Positions 27,045 through 37,625 are shown, counted from the first letter of the stretch. The stretch: DNA of 64,000 nucleotides from Hoeflea sp. (GCF_030682515.1 NZ_JAUXOD010000128.1:1-64000), one strand, 5' to 3'. Notes: a model not told the origin generated them from the sequence alone. Program-made: numbers and translations.

Positions 27045-28661
27045 CTACTCCGCCGCCACCCGGCCCGCGAGATCCCGGTTCTTCATCAGCTTGTAGATGA
27101 TGGAATCCATCAGCGCCTGGAACGAGGCGTCGATGATGTTGTCGGAGACGCCCACGGTCCACCAGCGCGCGCCGCTGCCGTCGGTGGATTCGATCAGCAC
27201 CCGTGTGATCGCCTCGGTGCCGCCATTGAGGATGCGCACCTTGTAGTCCGTGAGCTCGAGGTCGGCGATCTCGGCCTGGTAGACGCCGAGGTCTTTCCTG
27301 AGCGCGATGTCGAGCGCATTGACCGGGCCATGGCCCTCCGCCACCGACATCATCTCGACGCCATCGACCGAGAGCTTGACCACCGCCTCCGACACCGTCC
27401 GGATCCGTCCCATCGCATCGAAGCGCCGCTCGACCATCACCCGGAAACTGGTGACTGCGAAAAACTCCGGCACAAGGCCGAGCGTGCGGTGGGCGAGCAG
27501 CTCGAAGCTCGCATCCGCCCCCTCATAGGCATAGCCCGTGGCCTCGCGCTCCTTGACCAGGCTGATCAGGTGATCGAGCTTCGGGTCGTCCTTTCTCACC
27601 ACCACGCCGCGCTGCTTGAGCGCGTTGATGAAGTTGGACTTGCCGCCCTGGTCCGAGACCATCACCTTGCGGAAATTGCCCACGCTTTCGGGCGGCACAT
27701 GCTCGTAGGTGCGCGGGTCCTTCATCAGCGCCGAGGCGTGGATGCCGGCCTTGGTGGCGAATGCCGAGGCGCCGACATAGGGCGACTGAAGAGCGGGCGA
27801 GCGGTTGAGCAGCTCGTCGAAGCCGTGGCTGAGCTGCGTCAGGCCCGCGAGCTTGTCCGCGGTGATGCCGGTCTCGAAGCGATCGGCGTATACGGGCTTC
27901 AGCGCCAGCGTGGCGATCAGCGTGATCAGATTGGCGTTGCCGCAGCGCTCGCCGATGCCGTTGAGCGTGCCCTGGATCTGTCGCACCCCGGCTTCCACCG
28001 CGGCCAGGGAATTCGCCACCGCCTGGCCGGTGTCGTTGTGGGCATGGATGCCGAGCCTGTCGCCGGGAATGCCCTCGACGATCAGCGCCGCGACGATCTC
28101 GGTGATTTCCGAGGGCTGCGTGCCCCCATTGGTGTCGCAGAGCACGATCCAGCGCGCGCCTGCCTCAAAGGCTGCCCGGGCGCAGGCCACCGCATAGGCG
28201 GGATTGGCCTTGTATCCGTCGAAGAAATGCTCGCAATCGACAAGCGCCTCTTTTCCGGCCTCGGCAACCGCACGCACCGAGGCCGAAATCGACTCGAGGT
28301 TCTCCTCGTTGCTGCAGCCGAGCGCCACCGCTACATGATAGTCCCAGCTCTTGGCGACCAGGCAGACCGCATCGCCCGCCGCCTGCAGGAGCCCGGCAAG
28401 GCCCGGATCGTTCGACGCCGAAACGCCGGCCCGCTTGGTCATCCCGAAGGCCACGAAGGAGGCCCTCGCCGTGCGCTTCTTGGCAAAGAACGCCGTGTCT
28501 GTCGGGTTCGCGCCCGGATAGCCGCCCTCGACATAGTCGATGCCGAACTCGTCGAGCATCCGCGCGATGGCGATCTTGTCCTCGACGGAGAAATCGATCC
28601 CCGGCGTCTGCTGGCCGTCCCTGAGCGTGGTGTCGAAGAGGTAGATGCGGTCTTTGGTCAT
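27045..28661 (-). CDS. cimA: (R)-citramalate synthase
   Basis: 538 residues from the ATG at 28661 ([21 protein letters not shown]); the frame extends upstream through a repeat element and is not real there. The HMGL-like TIM-barrel domain contains [14 protein letters not shown] and [14 protein letters not shown], and the C-terminal LeuA regulatory domain starts near residue 395. It resembles the TIGR00977 group, which condenses pyruvate and acetyl-CoA to citramalate for isoleucine synthesis. A 2-isopropylmalate synthase-like side role cannot be excluded. Confidence 0.88.
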   Translation of the reverse strand: MTKDRIYLFDTTLRDGQQTPGIDFSVEDKIAIARMLDEFGIDYVEGGYPGANPTDTAFFAKKRTARASFVAFGMTKRAGVSASNDPGLAGLLQAAGDAVCLVAKSWDYHVAVALGCSNEENLESISASVRAVAEAGKEALVDCEHFFDGYKANPAYAVACARAAFEAGARWIVLCDTNGGTQPSEITEIVAALIVEGIPGDRLGIHAHNDTGQAVANSLAAVEAGVRQIQGTLNGIGERCGNANLITLIATLALKPVYADRFETGITADKLAGLTQLSHGFDELLNRSPALQSPYVGASAFATKAGIHASALMKDPRTYEHVPPESVGNFRKVMVSDQGGKSNFINALKQRGVVVRKDDPKLDHLISLVKEREATGYAYEGADASFELLAHRTLGLVPEFFAVTSFRVMVERRFDAMGRIRTVSEAVVKLSVDGVEMMSVAEGHGPVNALDIALRKDLGVYQAEIADLELTDYKVRILNGGTEAITRVLIESTDGSGARWWTVGVSDNIIDASFQALMDSIIYKLMKNRDLAGRVAAE

Positions 28662-28690
28662 GATGTCATTCCGGAATTGCTGGGGCAAAC

Positions 28691-28843
28691 ACCCCCCTCT
28701 GTCACTTCGTGACATCTCCCCCGCAAGGGGGGAGATTGTGTGCCGAGAGGTCGCGGGTTCCATTCTCCCCCCTTGCGGTGGGGCCCGAAGGGCGGGCGAG
28801 ACCCGTGGCTCGCCCCAAATCGGCGTAGCCCGCAGAGGGGGGT
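28691..28843. repeat. MITE-like intergenic element with terminal inverted repeats
   Basis: 153-bp element bounded by exact 11-bp inverted termini (ACCCCCCTCTG at 28691-28701, complement at 28833-28843). Inside are hairpins GTCAC-ttc-GTGAC (28701-28713) and ATCTCCCCC/GGGGGAGAT (28714-28722 with 28728-28736). It fills the pip-cimA gap and resembles palindromic intergenic repeats that I recall from many rhizobial genomes. No coding capacity. Confidence 0.75.
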
Positions 28844-28856
28844 AGGTCGCAACACG

Positions 28857-29939
<1,083 letters not shown>

Positions 29940-29943
<4 letters not shown>

Positions 29944-30437
29944 GACCGCTCCACCGGCGGCCATGCCGCGGTGTCGTGGTCGGGATGCTGGTAACTGACG
30001 AGCGTCCTCAGGAACGCCACCGCCTCGGCGTCCTGCATTGTGTCGCGCTCGGGCAGCGCGGGAATGGCGTCGCACCACACCCGCTTGGCCTCGACCCCAT
30101 AGGCGGTCACCGGCGCGACGGCGTCCGGATCGTCAAACGCCAGCACCGCAAGCGCCAGCCCGTCGGGCGCATCATAGGCGAGCGGCGTGCCGCAGGCCGC
30201 GCAGAACCCGCGCCGCGCCGCGTTGGAACTCTGAAACCAGGCCGGCTGCCCGCGCGTCCATTCGAAGGAAGCATCGCCGACGGAGACCAGCGCCAGCGCG
30301 GGGCTGGCGGACGCCTTCTGGCACATCCGGCAGTAGCACACCGACGAGGTGCCCGGCTTGCCCGTGAGCCGGAACCGCACGGCGCCGCACTGGCAGCCGC
30401 CGGAGTGGATCTGTATGTTGTTATCCGGCTCAGTCAT
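29940..30437 (-). CDS. GFA family protein (Gfa-like zinc domain)
   Basis: 165 residues with the zinc-binding cysteine pattern of the glutathione-dependent formaldehyde-activating (GFA/CENP-V) fold: GGCQCGAVRF, SVCYCRMCQK and FCAACGTPLAYD. The family name comes from a formaldehyde-related enzyme, but most members have no assigned reaction. It overlaps the DUF559 gene at its start and the small membrane-protein gene at its end. Confidence 0.88.
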
Positions 30438-30801
30438 GCAGATACCTCGCGATGGTCTTTTCGATTTCCAGAAAGACATGGTCTTCCGCATCCACCAGAT
30501 CCGAATTGTCGAACCGGAGCACGGTATAGCCCTGTTGTCTCATCCATGCATCGCGCACCCGGTCATGAGCGCGACCCTGATCGGTTTCATGGCTGTCGCC
30601 ATCGACTTCCACCACGATCTTCTTCGACAGCCAGGCGAAATCGGCGATGTAGGGCCCGATCGGCGTCTCGCGCCGGAAACGAGCTCCGCGTGGCCGGAAA
30701 TCGCGCAGCAGGTTCCACATCTTGGCCTCGGCCCTGGTCAGCTCGGTGCGCAGTTTCCTGGCACGGTCGCGGGTCTCCGGCGTGATGTTGGAATGAGGCA
30801 T
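30430..30801 (-). CDS. DUF559 domain-containing protein (Vsr/restriction endonuclease-like fold)
   Basis: 123 residues from the ATG at 30801 (MPHSNITPETRDRARKLRTE); the frame runs further upstream only through repeat DNA. The core contains LRDFRPRGARFRRETPIGPY, IADFAWLSKKIVVEVDGDSH and the C-terminal GYTVLRFDNSDLV, the nuclease-like pattern of DUF559 (related to Vsr). Biological role unknown. It overlaps the start of the GFA gene by eight bases. Confidence 0.88.
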   Translation of the reverse strand: MPHSNITPETRDRARKLRTELTRAEAKMWNLLRDFRPRGARFRRETPIGPYIADFAWLSKKIVVEVDGDSHETDQGRAHDRVRDAWMRQQGYTVLRFDNSDLVDAEDHVFLEIEKTIARYLHD

Positions 30802-30839
30802 CACGCTGCCTCCACCATTGAATCCGGTGAGGCAAAAGC

Positions 30840-31113
30840 CCCCTCCCCAACCCCTCCCCACAAGGGGGAGGGGCTACCCGGCCGCACCATCCGATCAAAC
30901 AATCCGCTCTTCGCAGAGTTGATGGGTGTTCCGGCAGGCGCCAGGTGTGCGGAGCCAATCCCCTCCCCCTTGTGGGGAGGGGTTGGGGAGGGGCTACTCG
31001 GCCGCACCATCCGATCAAACAATCCGCTCTTCGCAGTGCTGATAGATGTTTCGGCAGGAGCCAGGCACGCGGAGCAGAGCCCCTCCCCCTTGTGGGGAGG
31101 GGTTGGGGAGGGG
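30840..31113. repeat. 120-bp tandem repeat with three copies of a 33-bp GC-skewed element, one inverted
   Basis: Element copies at 30961-30993 and 31081-31113 are identical and direct; the copy at 30840-30872 is their exact reverse complement. Between them lie two 87-bp spacers (30874-30960, 30994-31080), about 85 % identical to each other. Nothing in it codes convincingly, although all frames are open for long distances. Confidence 0.85.
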
Positions 31114-31132
31114 TCTTTGCCCAACCAAACAC

Positions 31133-32665
31133 TCACCGCCGAACCTCCCAGGTCGTCACCCGCGCGCCGGTCTCGGGATCCTTGCCGTCCTTGAGCTGGA
31201 TGCCTTTCGCCAGCAACTCGTCGCGAATTTTGTCAGCTCCGGCCCAGTTCTTGGCTGCGATGAGTTCGAGGCGGTTATCGACCAACACTTGAATGTCATT
31301 TGCAAGATCGGCCTCAACTTTTCTAACAACGGAGATACCAAGCAAATTTGCACAAGCCAGACCTGCAGCGACGGACGCTTTCCTTTCACTTCCCCCTGAA
31401 AATCCAGTGTTGCCCTTTCCGAACCCTACTACTCCAGCATTTGACTCTTCGGGAAGTGATGGGTCTGCCCACTGACTTAAATTCATGAGCTCATGGATCC
31501 GGCCGATTGCTTCAGACGTGTTGAGATCATCGGATAGAAGCTCGACGAACCTGGAGTCCAATGTACCGGGTTGGACCGCAGCCTCAGTGGCGATGCGCTC
31601 CCAACGAGTGAGAATCGCCAACGCCTCCTCCAACCTCTTCACACTGAAATCGATCGGCTCCCGGTAATGCGTCATCAGCATGGCGAGCCGCAGCACCTCG
31701 CCCGGCCATTTCCGCCCGCCGAACTTGTCGGTCTCCAGCAACTCCGCAATCGTCACGAAATTGCCCTCGGACTTGGACATCTTGCGGCCCTCGACCTGCA
31801 GGAAGCCGTTGTGCATCCACAGGTTGGCCATCCGGTCGGTGCCGTGGGCGCAGCAGGATTGGGCGATCTCGTTTTCGTGGTGGGGGAAGATGAGGTCGAG
31901 CCCGCCGCCGTGGATGTCGAAGGTCGCCCCCAGGTGATGCTCGCTCATCACCGAGCATTCGATGTGCCAGCCGGGGCGGCCGTGGATGGTCAGGGTCTGG
32001 CCGTCCTCGGTGAAGGCGCCGTCCCAGCCGGGCTCGTCGGCGGCCGATTCCTTCCACAAAACGAAGTCGGCCGGGTTGCGCTTGTGCTCCTCTACTGCGA
32101 TGCGGGCGCCGGCCTGCTGGTCCTCGAGCCTTCGGTTGGAAAGCTTGCCGTAGTCGGGCATGGAGCCGACCGCAAACAGCACCTCCCGGCCCTCGCGGCC
32201 GGAGGTCACATAGGCGTTGCCCTTGTCGATCAAGGTCTGGATCATCGCCACCATGCCGTCGATATGGGCAGTCGCGCGGGGCTCGAATGTCGGCTCAAGG
32301 CAGCCCAGCGCCGCGGCGTCCTTGTGGAAGCGCTCGGCGGTCTTCTCGGTGACCTTGGCGATGGCTTCGTTGAGCGGCAGGTCGGGATAGTCCCTGAGCG
32401 CGCGCGCGTTGATCTTGTCGTCGACGTCGGTGATGTTGCGCACATAGGTGACGCGTGAGCCGTCCGATGCTGTTCCTTGGCCCGGGTAGACGTGCTTGAG
32501 CAACCTGTAGAGCACGTCGAACACGATCACCGGCCGCGCATTGCCGATGTGGGCGAAGTCATAGACCGTCGGGCCGCAGACATACATCCGCACATTGTCC
32601 GGATCGATCGGCAAAAACTCTTCCTTGACCCGCGTCAGCGTGTTCCAGAACCTGAGCTCGCTCAT
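31133..32665 (-). CDS. cysS: cysteine-tRNA ligase
   Basis: 510-residue class I synthetase. HIGH motif in [19 protein letters not shown] in [10 protein letters not shown], and zinc ligands in [15 protein letters not shown] and HHENE. A DALR-type helical domain begins at [10 protein letters not shown]. The section coded by about 31260-31560 is near 50 % GC against nearly 70 % just upstream, and includes an unusual Gly/Ser-rich insert ([18 protein letters not shown]). The catalytic half looks normal, so function is probably intact. Confidence 0.95.
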   Translation of the reverse strand: MSELRFWNTLTRVKEEFLPIDPDNVRMYVCGPTVYDFAHIGNARPVIVFDVLYRLLKHVYPGQGTASDGSRVTYVRNITDVDDKINARALRDYPDLPLNEAIAKVTEKTAERFHKDAAALGCLEPTFEPRATAHIDGMVAMIQTLIDKGNAYVTSGREGREVLFAVGSMPDYGKLSNRRLEDQQAGARIAVEEHKRNPADFVLWKESAADEPGWDGAFTEDGQTLTIHGRPGWHIECSVMSEHHLGATFDIHGGGLDLIFPHHENEIAQSCCAHGTDRMANLWMHNGFLQVEGRKMSKSEGNFVTIAELLETDKFGGRKWPGEVLRLAMLMTHYREPIDFSVKRLEEALAILTRWERIATEAAVQPGTLDSRFVELLSDDLNTSEAIGRIHELMNLSQWADPSLPEESNAGVVGFGKGNTGFSGGSERKASVAAGLACANLLGISVVRKVEADLANDIQVLVDNRLELIAAKNWAGADKIRDELLAKGIQLKDGKDPETGARVTTWEVRR

Positions 32666-32859
32666 GTCAACTCCCCGATGCCGGCCGCCCTGGCCCGGGT
32701 CGTTTGTCCTGTTTGTGAAAGAAGACGAAAACGGCCGAGCCAGCGGTGAGCTAGCGAATAATGATGCCGCAGATGCAGGTGGCGCGCGCGCCGTGTGCCG
32801 TTTTCATGCTCGTCTTATCCCCGATTGCGCGGGTCCGGTCAAGATGGCGGGCACCCGCC
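32666..32859. other. cysS upstream region
   Basis: 194 bp between the lysE-type gene stop and the cysS start (both are transcribed leftward, so it separates upstream lysE-type DNA from cysS). No reading frame, terminator or clear promoter is recognisable; presumably it holds the cysS promoter. Confidence 0.3.
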
Positions 32860-33483
32860 TCAGCTGGTAAAAAACCGGGTGAGCAGCGAGGCCGACAGCG
32901 CCGCCATGACAAGGGCGATCAGCCCGTCGAGCACTCGCCAGGCCGAGGGCTTCTTGAACAGCGGCTCGAGTACGCGGGCGCCGTAGCCGAGGCCAAAGAA
33001 CCAGAGGAACGAGGCCGACATCGCGCCCACGGCAAAGGCCAGCCGCGCCGTCCCCTCATAGCGCGCGCTCAAGCCGCCGACCAGCAGCACGGTGTCGAGA
33101 TAGACATGCGGGTTGAGGAAGGTGAAGGCCAGGCACATCAGCACCGCCGCCTTGAGCGATCCGGGCCCGGTCTTCGCCGCCTCAAGCCCCGATGGTCGGA
33201 GCGCCCGGCGCAAAGCCATCACCGCATAGACGGCGAGAAACGCGGCGCCGCCGAGCGTGACCATCGCGATCAGCACCTCCGAGCTGGCGATGAGCGCGCC
33301 GAGCCCCGCGACGCCGAGCCCGATCAGCGCCGCATCCGACAGCGCGCAGATCAGGCAGAGGATGAAGACATGCTGCCGGAGCAGGCCCTGGCGCAGGATG
33401 AAGGCGTTCTGCGCGCCGATGGCCATGATCAGCGAGCCGCCGAGCAGAAGCCCGGCGAGGGCGGGAGCGAGGAAGGGGGACAT
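32860..33483 (-). CDS. LysE/ArgO family amino acid exporter
   Basis: 207 residues with about six transmembrane helices. The N-terminal GGSLIMAIGAQNAFILRQGL and central CLAFTFLNPHVYLDTVLLVG are hallmarks of the LysE/ArgO group, which exports basic amino acids. No adjacent LysR-type regulator is seen. It ends close to cysS upstream DNA and starts 4 bp after the SRAP-family gene, probably cotranscribed with it. Confidence 0.9.
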   Translation of the reverse strand: MSPFLAPALAGLLLGGSLIMAIGAQNAFILRQGLLRQHVFILCLICALSDAALIGLGVAGLGALIASSEVLIAMVTLGGAAFLAVYAVMALRRALRPSGLEAAKTGPGSLKAAVLMCLAFTFLNPHVYLDTVLLVGGLSARYEGTARLAFAVGAMSASFLWFFGLGYGARVLEPLFKKPSAWRVLDGLIALVMAALSASLLTRFFTS

Positions 33484-33487
33484 GGGG

Positions 33488-34285
33488 CTAGAACAGTTTC
33501 ATCTGGTCGGGCGGACCATCCGCCGATTTGGGTTTTGGCGCAGGCTTGGCGGGCTTTGGGGCAGGATCGTCGCCGGGGGCGGCATCCGTCGCGGGCGCCT
33601 GCACCTCGGGGCCGGCATTGGCCACCTTGTTGACGAGGTCGGAGACGCGGATCGCCTCGAAATAGCCGTCCGGCGCAGGCGCCATCAGGTCGGCCACGTC
33701 GCGCGGCTCCTGGGTGAGGCAGTCGAGCCAGCGCGAAAAATCCTCTGGCGCGATCACCACCGGCATGCGGTCATGGATGGGCGCCACCTCGCGGTTGGGC
33801 CCCACCGTCAGGATCGCCGCGGTGTCGATCTCCGCCCCGTCGGCGCTCATGTAGGTTTCCATCAGGCCCCCGAACGCGACGATGCCGCCGGCGCGCGGCC
33901 GGATCCAGTAGGGCACCGATTTCTGCTTCGAGCCCTTGGGCGGCCGGTGCCATTCGTAGAACCCGGAGGCCGCAACCAGCACCCGCCGGTGCCGCATGGC
34001 GGCGCGGAACGAGGCCTTTTCGGCGGCTGTCTCCGAGCGCGCGTTGATCAGGAGCGGAAACTCCGCCGGGTCCTTGACCCAGCCCGGCAGGAACCCCCAG
34101 CGCGCCAGAAGCGCCCGGCGGTCGGTGCGGTTGTCGCCCTCGTCCCGGCGGCGGTCACCGGCCACGATCAGGATCGGCTGCGTCGGCGCAATGTTGTAGC
34201 GCGCCGGGAAATCCTCGATCTCCTCGAGCCCGAACAGTTCCTGCACCTCCTGGGGCGTTGCAGTCAGCGAAAAACGGCCACACAT
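33488..34285 (-). CDS. SOS response-associated peptidase (SRAP/YedK family)
   Basis: 265 residues starting MCGRFSLTATPQEV; Cys2 is the catalytic residue that crosslinks to abasic sites in single-stranded DNA (HMCES/YedK family). Further family motifs are RYNIAPTQP, INARSETAAEKASFR, VAASGFYEWHR and IHDRMPVVI. An Ala/Pro/Lys-rich tail of about 50 residues ends PPDQMKLF. Its first 14 codons and upstream 36 bp are duplicated at 37626-37704, flanking devBCA. Confidence 0.92.
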   Translation of the reverse strand: MCGRFSLTATPQEVQELFGLEEIEDFPARYNIAPTQPILIVAGDRRRDEGDNRTDRRALLARWGFLPGWVKDPAEFPLLINARSETAAEKASFRAAMRHRRVLVAASGFYEWHRPPKGSKQKSVPYWIRPRAGGIVAFGGLMETYMSADGAEIDTAAILTVGPNREVAPIHDRMPVVIAPEDFSRWLDCLTQEPRDVADLMAPAPDGYFEAIRVSDLVNKVANAGPEVQAPATDAAPGDDPAPKPAKPAPKPKSADGPPDQMKLF

Positions 34286-34321
34286 TGGCAATCCATGGCG
34301 CAGGATTCCCGGAGGGTCAAG
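34243..34321. repeat. 79-bp direct repeat, copy 1 (5' end of the SRAP gene and upstream DNA)
   Basis: Direct repeat of 37626-37704 with seven mismatches by hand alignment (about 91 % identity). This copy includes the start codon and first codons of the intact SRAP gene and marks the left boundary of the devBCA segment. Confidence 0.85.
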
Positions 34322-34373
34322 AAGCGAGAGGCCCGAAGCAGGCCCAGAAGGCGAAGAGCGGCATGGCGGGGAT

Positions 34374-35078
34374 CTAGGCGGGCGAATTGACCCTTCTGTC
34401 GGACACGATCCGTCCGTCTTCCAGCGTGACGATGCGGTCGGCGAGCTCGAGAATACGATTGTCGTGGGTGACCATCACCGTTGTCGTACCGCGCTTTTCG
34501 CCGAGCTTCTTGAGCATCGCCACGACGTTGAGGCCGCTTTCCTTGTCGAGGGCCGCGGTCGGCTCGTCGGCAAAGACGATATCGGGGTTGCCGACCAGCG
34601 CCCGGGCAACCGCCACGCGCTGTTTCTGGCCGCCTGACAGATTGCCGGGCAGATAGTCCATCCGGTCTGCAAGCCCGAGCAGCGACAGGGCATGGCGCGC
34701 TGCCTCCTGTTCGGCCTTCGGATCGTTGAGGCGATGGACCTGAAGACCCATCTGCACGTTCTGCAATGCGGTCAGGCTGCCGTGCAGATTGTGCGCCTGG
34801 AAGATGAAGCCGAGCCTGCGCCTGAGCGCCTCGTTGAGCGCAGTTCCCGCTCCCATCAATTCATGCCCGAGCAGGTTGATCGAGCCGTCCTGCAGGTCGC
34901 GCAGGCAGCCCATCAGCGTGAGCACCGTTGTCTTGCCCGATCCCGACGGCCCCATCAGCACGGTCAGGCTGCCGCGCGCGACAGTGAGATCAACGTCAAA
35001 AATCGCCTGCTTGCGGGCTTCGCCCGTGCCGAACCAATGGTTCAGCCCGGCGACAATGATGGGCGTGTCCTGGTTCAT
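34374..35078 (-). CDS. devA: DevA family ABC exporter ATP-binding protein
   Basis: 234 residues; ATPase of a MacB-like exporter. Walker A GPSGSGKTTVLTLMG, signature LSGGQKQRVAVARALVG and Walker B VFADEPTAALD are intact. The pattern MNQDTPIIVAGLNHWFGTGEARKQ fits the DevA group described in cyanobacteria for glycolipid export. It is the last gene of devB-devC-devA, 10 bp after devC. Confidence 0.9.
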   Translation of the reverse strand: MNQDTPIIVAGLNHWFGTGEARKQAIFDVDLTVARGSLTVLMGPSGSGKTTVLTLMGCLRDLQDGSINLLGHELMGAGTALNEALRRRLGFIFQAHNLHGSLTALQNVQMGLQVHRLNDPKAEQEAARHALSLLGLADRMDYLPGNLSGGQKQRVAVARALVGNPDIVFADEPTAALDKESGLNVVAMLKKLGEKRGTTTVMVTHDNRILELADRIVTLEDGRIVSDRRVNSPA

Positions 35079-35088
35079 CTCCCGCCCC

Positions 35089-36261
35089 TCAAAACAGATC
35101 CGCCGGATCTGCCGCCGCCAGCCTGCGGGTGGCGATGGCGCCCGACAGAGAGCAGGCAACCAGCGTTCCGATCAGCACGATAACGGCCATCTCCCAGGTC
35201 ATCGCCAGCGGCAGATTGGTGGCTTTCTTCATGGCCGCCAGCAGCCCAGTGCCGACAATCACACCGGGAACGAATCCGAACACAGCCAGGATCAGCGCTT
35301 CCTCAAAAACAATGCCGAGGAAGAATTTCTGCGGATAGCCCATCGCCTTGAATGTCGCATATTCGGAAAGATGATCGGCCACGTCGGTCGAGAGGACCTG
35401 ATAGACGATGACGATGCCCACCAGTACGCCGATGATCACCCCAAAGCCGAAAATGATCCCGGTCGGCCGTTTGGTTTGTTGGTATTTCAGATCCTCGGCC
35501 TTGGCCTGGGCGTAGGATCGGATCCGCAGCGACTTGTCCGAAACGAGCTCTCGCAACCGCGCAGATACCACATCCGGGTCCGCCCCTGGCATCACCTTGA
35601 GCAGAATGTGATCGGGCGCCGCTGACCTGCGCGCCGGAAACAGCGACAGGAAGGTCTGATCCGACATGATCAGATAGCCATCGCCGCCAAATCCGCCGCC
35701 TCCCTGGAACGTGTCGTAGAGCGTCAATGTCTTGCCCGTGACTTCGAAGCTCGCTGGAGTCTGCGGGCGGATCGCGGCGGCCTCTTCAGGCGGCAAGCCT
35801 CGGGTGGCCATGTCCAGAATGCCCGAATCGTTGAGTTGCAGCGTCGCCAGTTTGGGTTTGAGCGCAGGGCTCAGGAAATCAGGCAGCGTCGGATCGACGC
35901 CGAAACTTGTGAGACCCAGCGTCTTGGTCGGGCGCGGCCAGTTGGTGTTGCCGACAAAAATTCCGGTTCCGAGCGCCACTTCCGGATCGGCCTGAGCCTG
36001 AAACAGCCATTGCCGCGCGACATTGGCGCCCTCGGTCATGGAATTGGCGTCCGACGCCGAGATCATGATGTCGGCGCTGAAGAAATCATAGGGCTTTAAT
36101 GTCGCTGTCGCCATCGAGTTCATGATGCCCAATTGCACGAACACCAGCACATTGGCGAAGGCGACGCCCGCGATCGCCGCGGCGAAGCGGGTGCGGCTGT
36201 GGGTCAGTTGCAGCCAGCCGATCGGCAGACGACCGAACAGCCATTGCAGCAAGCGGTTCAT
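35089..36261 (-). CDS. devC: DevC family ABC exporter permease
   Basis: 390 residues. Four-helix MacB/FtsX-type permease: one N-terminal helix (about 22-45), a large periplasmic domain, and three C-terminal helices (about 270-385). LPIGWLQLTHSRTRFAAAIAGV and LSEYATFKAMGYPQKFFLGI are typical of DevC. It works with DevA and the adaptor DevB to export an amphipathic substrate, which in this organism is unknown. Its start overlaps the devB stop by four bases. Confidence 0.9.
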   Translation of the reverse strand: MNRLLQWLFGRLPIGWLQLTHSRTRFAAAIAGVAFANVLVFVQLGIMNSMATATLKPYDFFSADIMISASDANSMTEGANVARQWLFQAQADPEVALGTGIFVGNTNWPRPTKTLGLTSFGVDPTLPDFLSPALKPKLATLQLNDSGILDMATRGLPPEEAAAIRPQTPASFEVTGKTLTLYDTFQGGGGFGGDGYLIMSDQTFLSLFPARRSAAPDHILLKVMPGADPDVVSARLRELVSDKSLRIRSYAQAKAEDLKYQQTKRPTGIIFGFGVIIGVLVGIVIVYQVLSTDVADHLSEYATFKAMGYPQKFFLGIVFEEALILAVFGFVPGVIVGTGLLAAMKKATNLPLAMTWEMAVIVLIGTLVACSLSGAIATRRLAAADPADLF

Positions 36262-37490
36262 GGAGTGCTCTTGGCAACAGGGGCCGGGGTGCGGGTGTCG
36301 ATGCGGGCGATCACCTCGAGATTGGTGTAGCGCGCCGCCACCTTGGAGGACGCTGCGTCCAGTTCGACCATAACCTTGATCACCCGCGCATCGGTATTGG
36401 CGGCGGTATCGTCCGACAGCAGTCCCTGGCGGCCGACGGTCAGGCCGATCGATTTGACCCGGCCCTGCAGCGTCTGGCCGATGGCCACGGCGGCCAGTTC
36501 CACCGGTTGCCCCACGGCGACGTTTGCGATCCGGTCCTGATAGACCTCCACCTCGGCCATCATCTGGTCTGTGTCGCCGATCTGCATGATGCCGTCGCTC
36601 GGCGGGCGTTCGCCCGGATTGGCCGTCGACTCGAGCACCACGCCGCTGATCGGCGACAAAACGGCGGACCGGACCAGGTCCTGCTCGGCGCGCGCGAGAT
36701 CCGCCTTGGCGGCGTCGAGATTGCGCGCAGCGACAATGACGTCGGGCTGCAATTCGGCCTGCTGGCTGGCGAAACGCGCCAGCGTCGCCTCGGCTTTCTG
36801 CACCGCAAGACCCGCCTGGCGTTCGGCAGCGACGAATGAATCGAGGGAGGCCTGGGTGATCACCCCGCGGTCGAACAGGGCCTTGGAACGTTCGAGTTCA
36901 GCGGCGGCTTCCATGCTTGAACTGCGCGCCTGTTCCAGCGCCGCAAGGGCTTCGGCTTGCGAGTTTTTCACCGACACCGTGGTCTGGACCAGCGCCGCCT
37001 CGCGCACGGCGACATTGGCCTCGGCCAGAAGCACCGCACCTTCAAGCTGGCCCCGATTGTCAAGCCGCGCCACCACCGCGCCCTTTTCAACGCGGTCGCC
37101 GATGCTGACCAGCACCTCGGCGATGCGGGCGTCGCCAGCCCCGTAGGGTGGCGCCACGATAGAGACATCGCCGCGCGGAATCAGCCGTGCCAATCCGATG
37201 ACATCGCTGGCCTGCATGGTCGCCGCCATCTCTTTCGGCATTTCCATATCGGGCGGCAAGGCGATCGGCCTGGCCGAACCGCCACCGGGCTGCAGCCCGG
37301 TCAGAGCGTAGAATTTTTGCAAGGCGGTGGGCTGATAATACATGCCGATCACCCCGCCCGAGAACATGAAGACCGGGATCAGAAACACCAGGAGGTACCG
37401 CTTGTGAAACCGAAAACGACGCCGGGGCGCCTGTTGACTGCCGGACTCTTGCCGAATGACAGGCAGGGGCAGGTCGCTATCAGGGGTCAT
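36258..37490 (-). CDS. devB: DevB family periplasmic adaptor (HlyD-like membrane fusion protein)
   Basis: 410 residues from the ATG at 37490; a GTG one codon earlier is also possible. One membrane helix (about 30-50) precedes lipoyl/barrel-sandwich halves around a coiled-coil hairpin (about 140-270, rich in Ala, Glu and Gln). RDVSIVAPPYGAGDARIAEV and SPISGVVLESTANPGE are the split lipoyl motifs. It bridges DevAC to an outer-membrane channel, probably TolC. A 44-codon reading frame ends on its start (TGATG). Confidence 0.9.
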   Translation of the reverse strand: MTPDSDLPLPVIRQESGSQQAPRRRFRFHKRYLLVFLIPVFMFSGGVIGMYYQPTALQKFYALTGLQPGGGSARPIALPPDMEMPKEMAATMQASDVIGLARLIPRGDVSIVAPPYGAGDARIAEVLVSIGDRVEKGAVVARLDNRGQLEGAVLLAEANVAVREAALVQTTVSVKNSQAEALAALEQARSSSMEAAAELERSKALFDRGVITQASLDSFVAAERQAGLAVQKAEATLARFASQQAELQPDVIVAARNLDAAKADLARAEQDLVRSAVLSPISGVVLESTANPGERPPSDGIMQIGDTDQMMAEVEVYQDRIANVAVGQPVELAAVAIGQTLQGRVKSIGLTVGRQGLLSDDTAANTDARVIKVMVELDAASSKVAARYTNLEVIARIDTRTPAPVAKSTP

Positions 37491-37624
37491 CACGAATTCC
37501 GATTCTCATGTCCCGGCGGGATCAGGATCAATACATAGTTTGACCCGAATGTTTTCGCAATGCAGGCTTCCGGCATCGCGCCGGTGACCTGCAAGGCCAG
37601 GTTCGGGCTTTCCCCGCGCAGCAT
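37490..37624 (-). pseudogene. 44-codon frame upstream of devB, possibly a truncated gene
   Basis: MLRGESPNLALQVTGAMPEA continues to GSNYVLILIPPGHENRNS, and its stop overlaps the devB ATG (TGATG), which suggests translational coupling. Its start abuts the 79-bp repeat, so it may be the 3' end of a gene cut off when the devBCA segment joined the SRAP locus. No family recognised; it may also be non-coding. Confidence 0.3.
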
Positions 37625-37625
37625 G

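Noticed and set aside
30840-31113. Regular repeat spacing resembling a CRISPR array
   Set aside because: The spacers are copies of each other, one element is inverted, and there are no cas genes; it is a tandem duplication.
30587-31136. Repeated peptides such as SPTPPHKGEG in several frames
   Set aside because: They are translations of the 33-bp intergenic element, a frequent source of false small genes, and not a protein repeat.
34322-37625. devBCA segment as a classical transposon
   Set aside because: No transposase and no terminal inverted repeats; the flanking repeat is 79 bp and part of a gene, far longer than target-site duplications.
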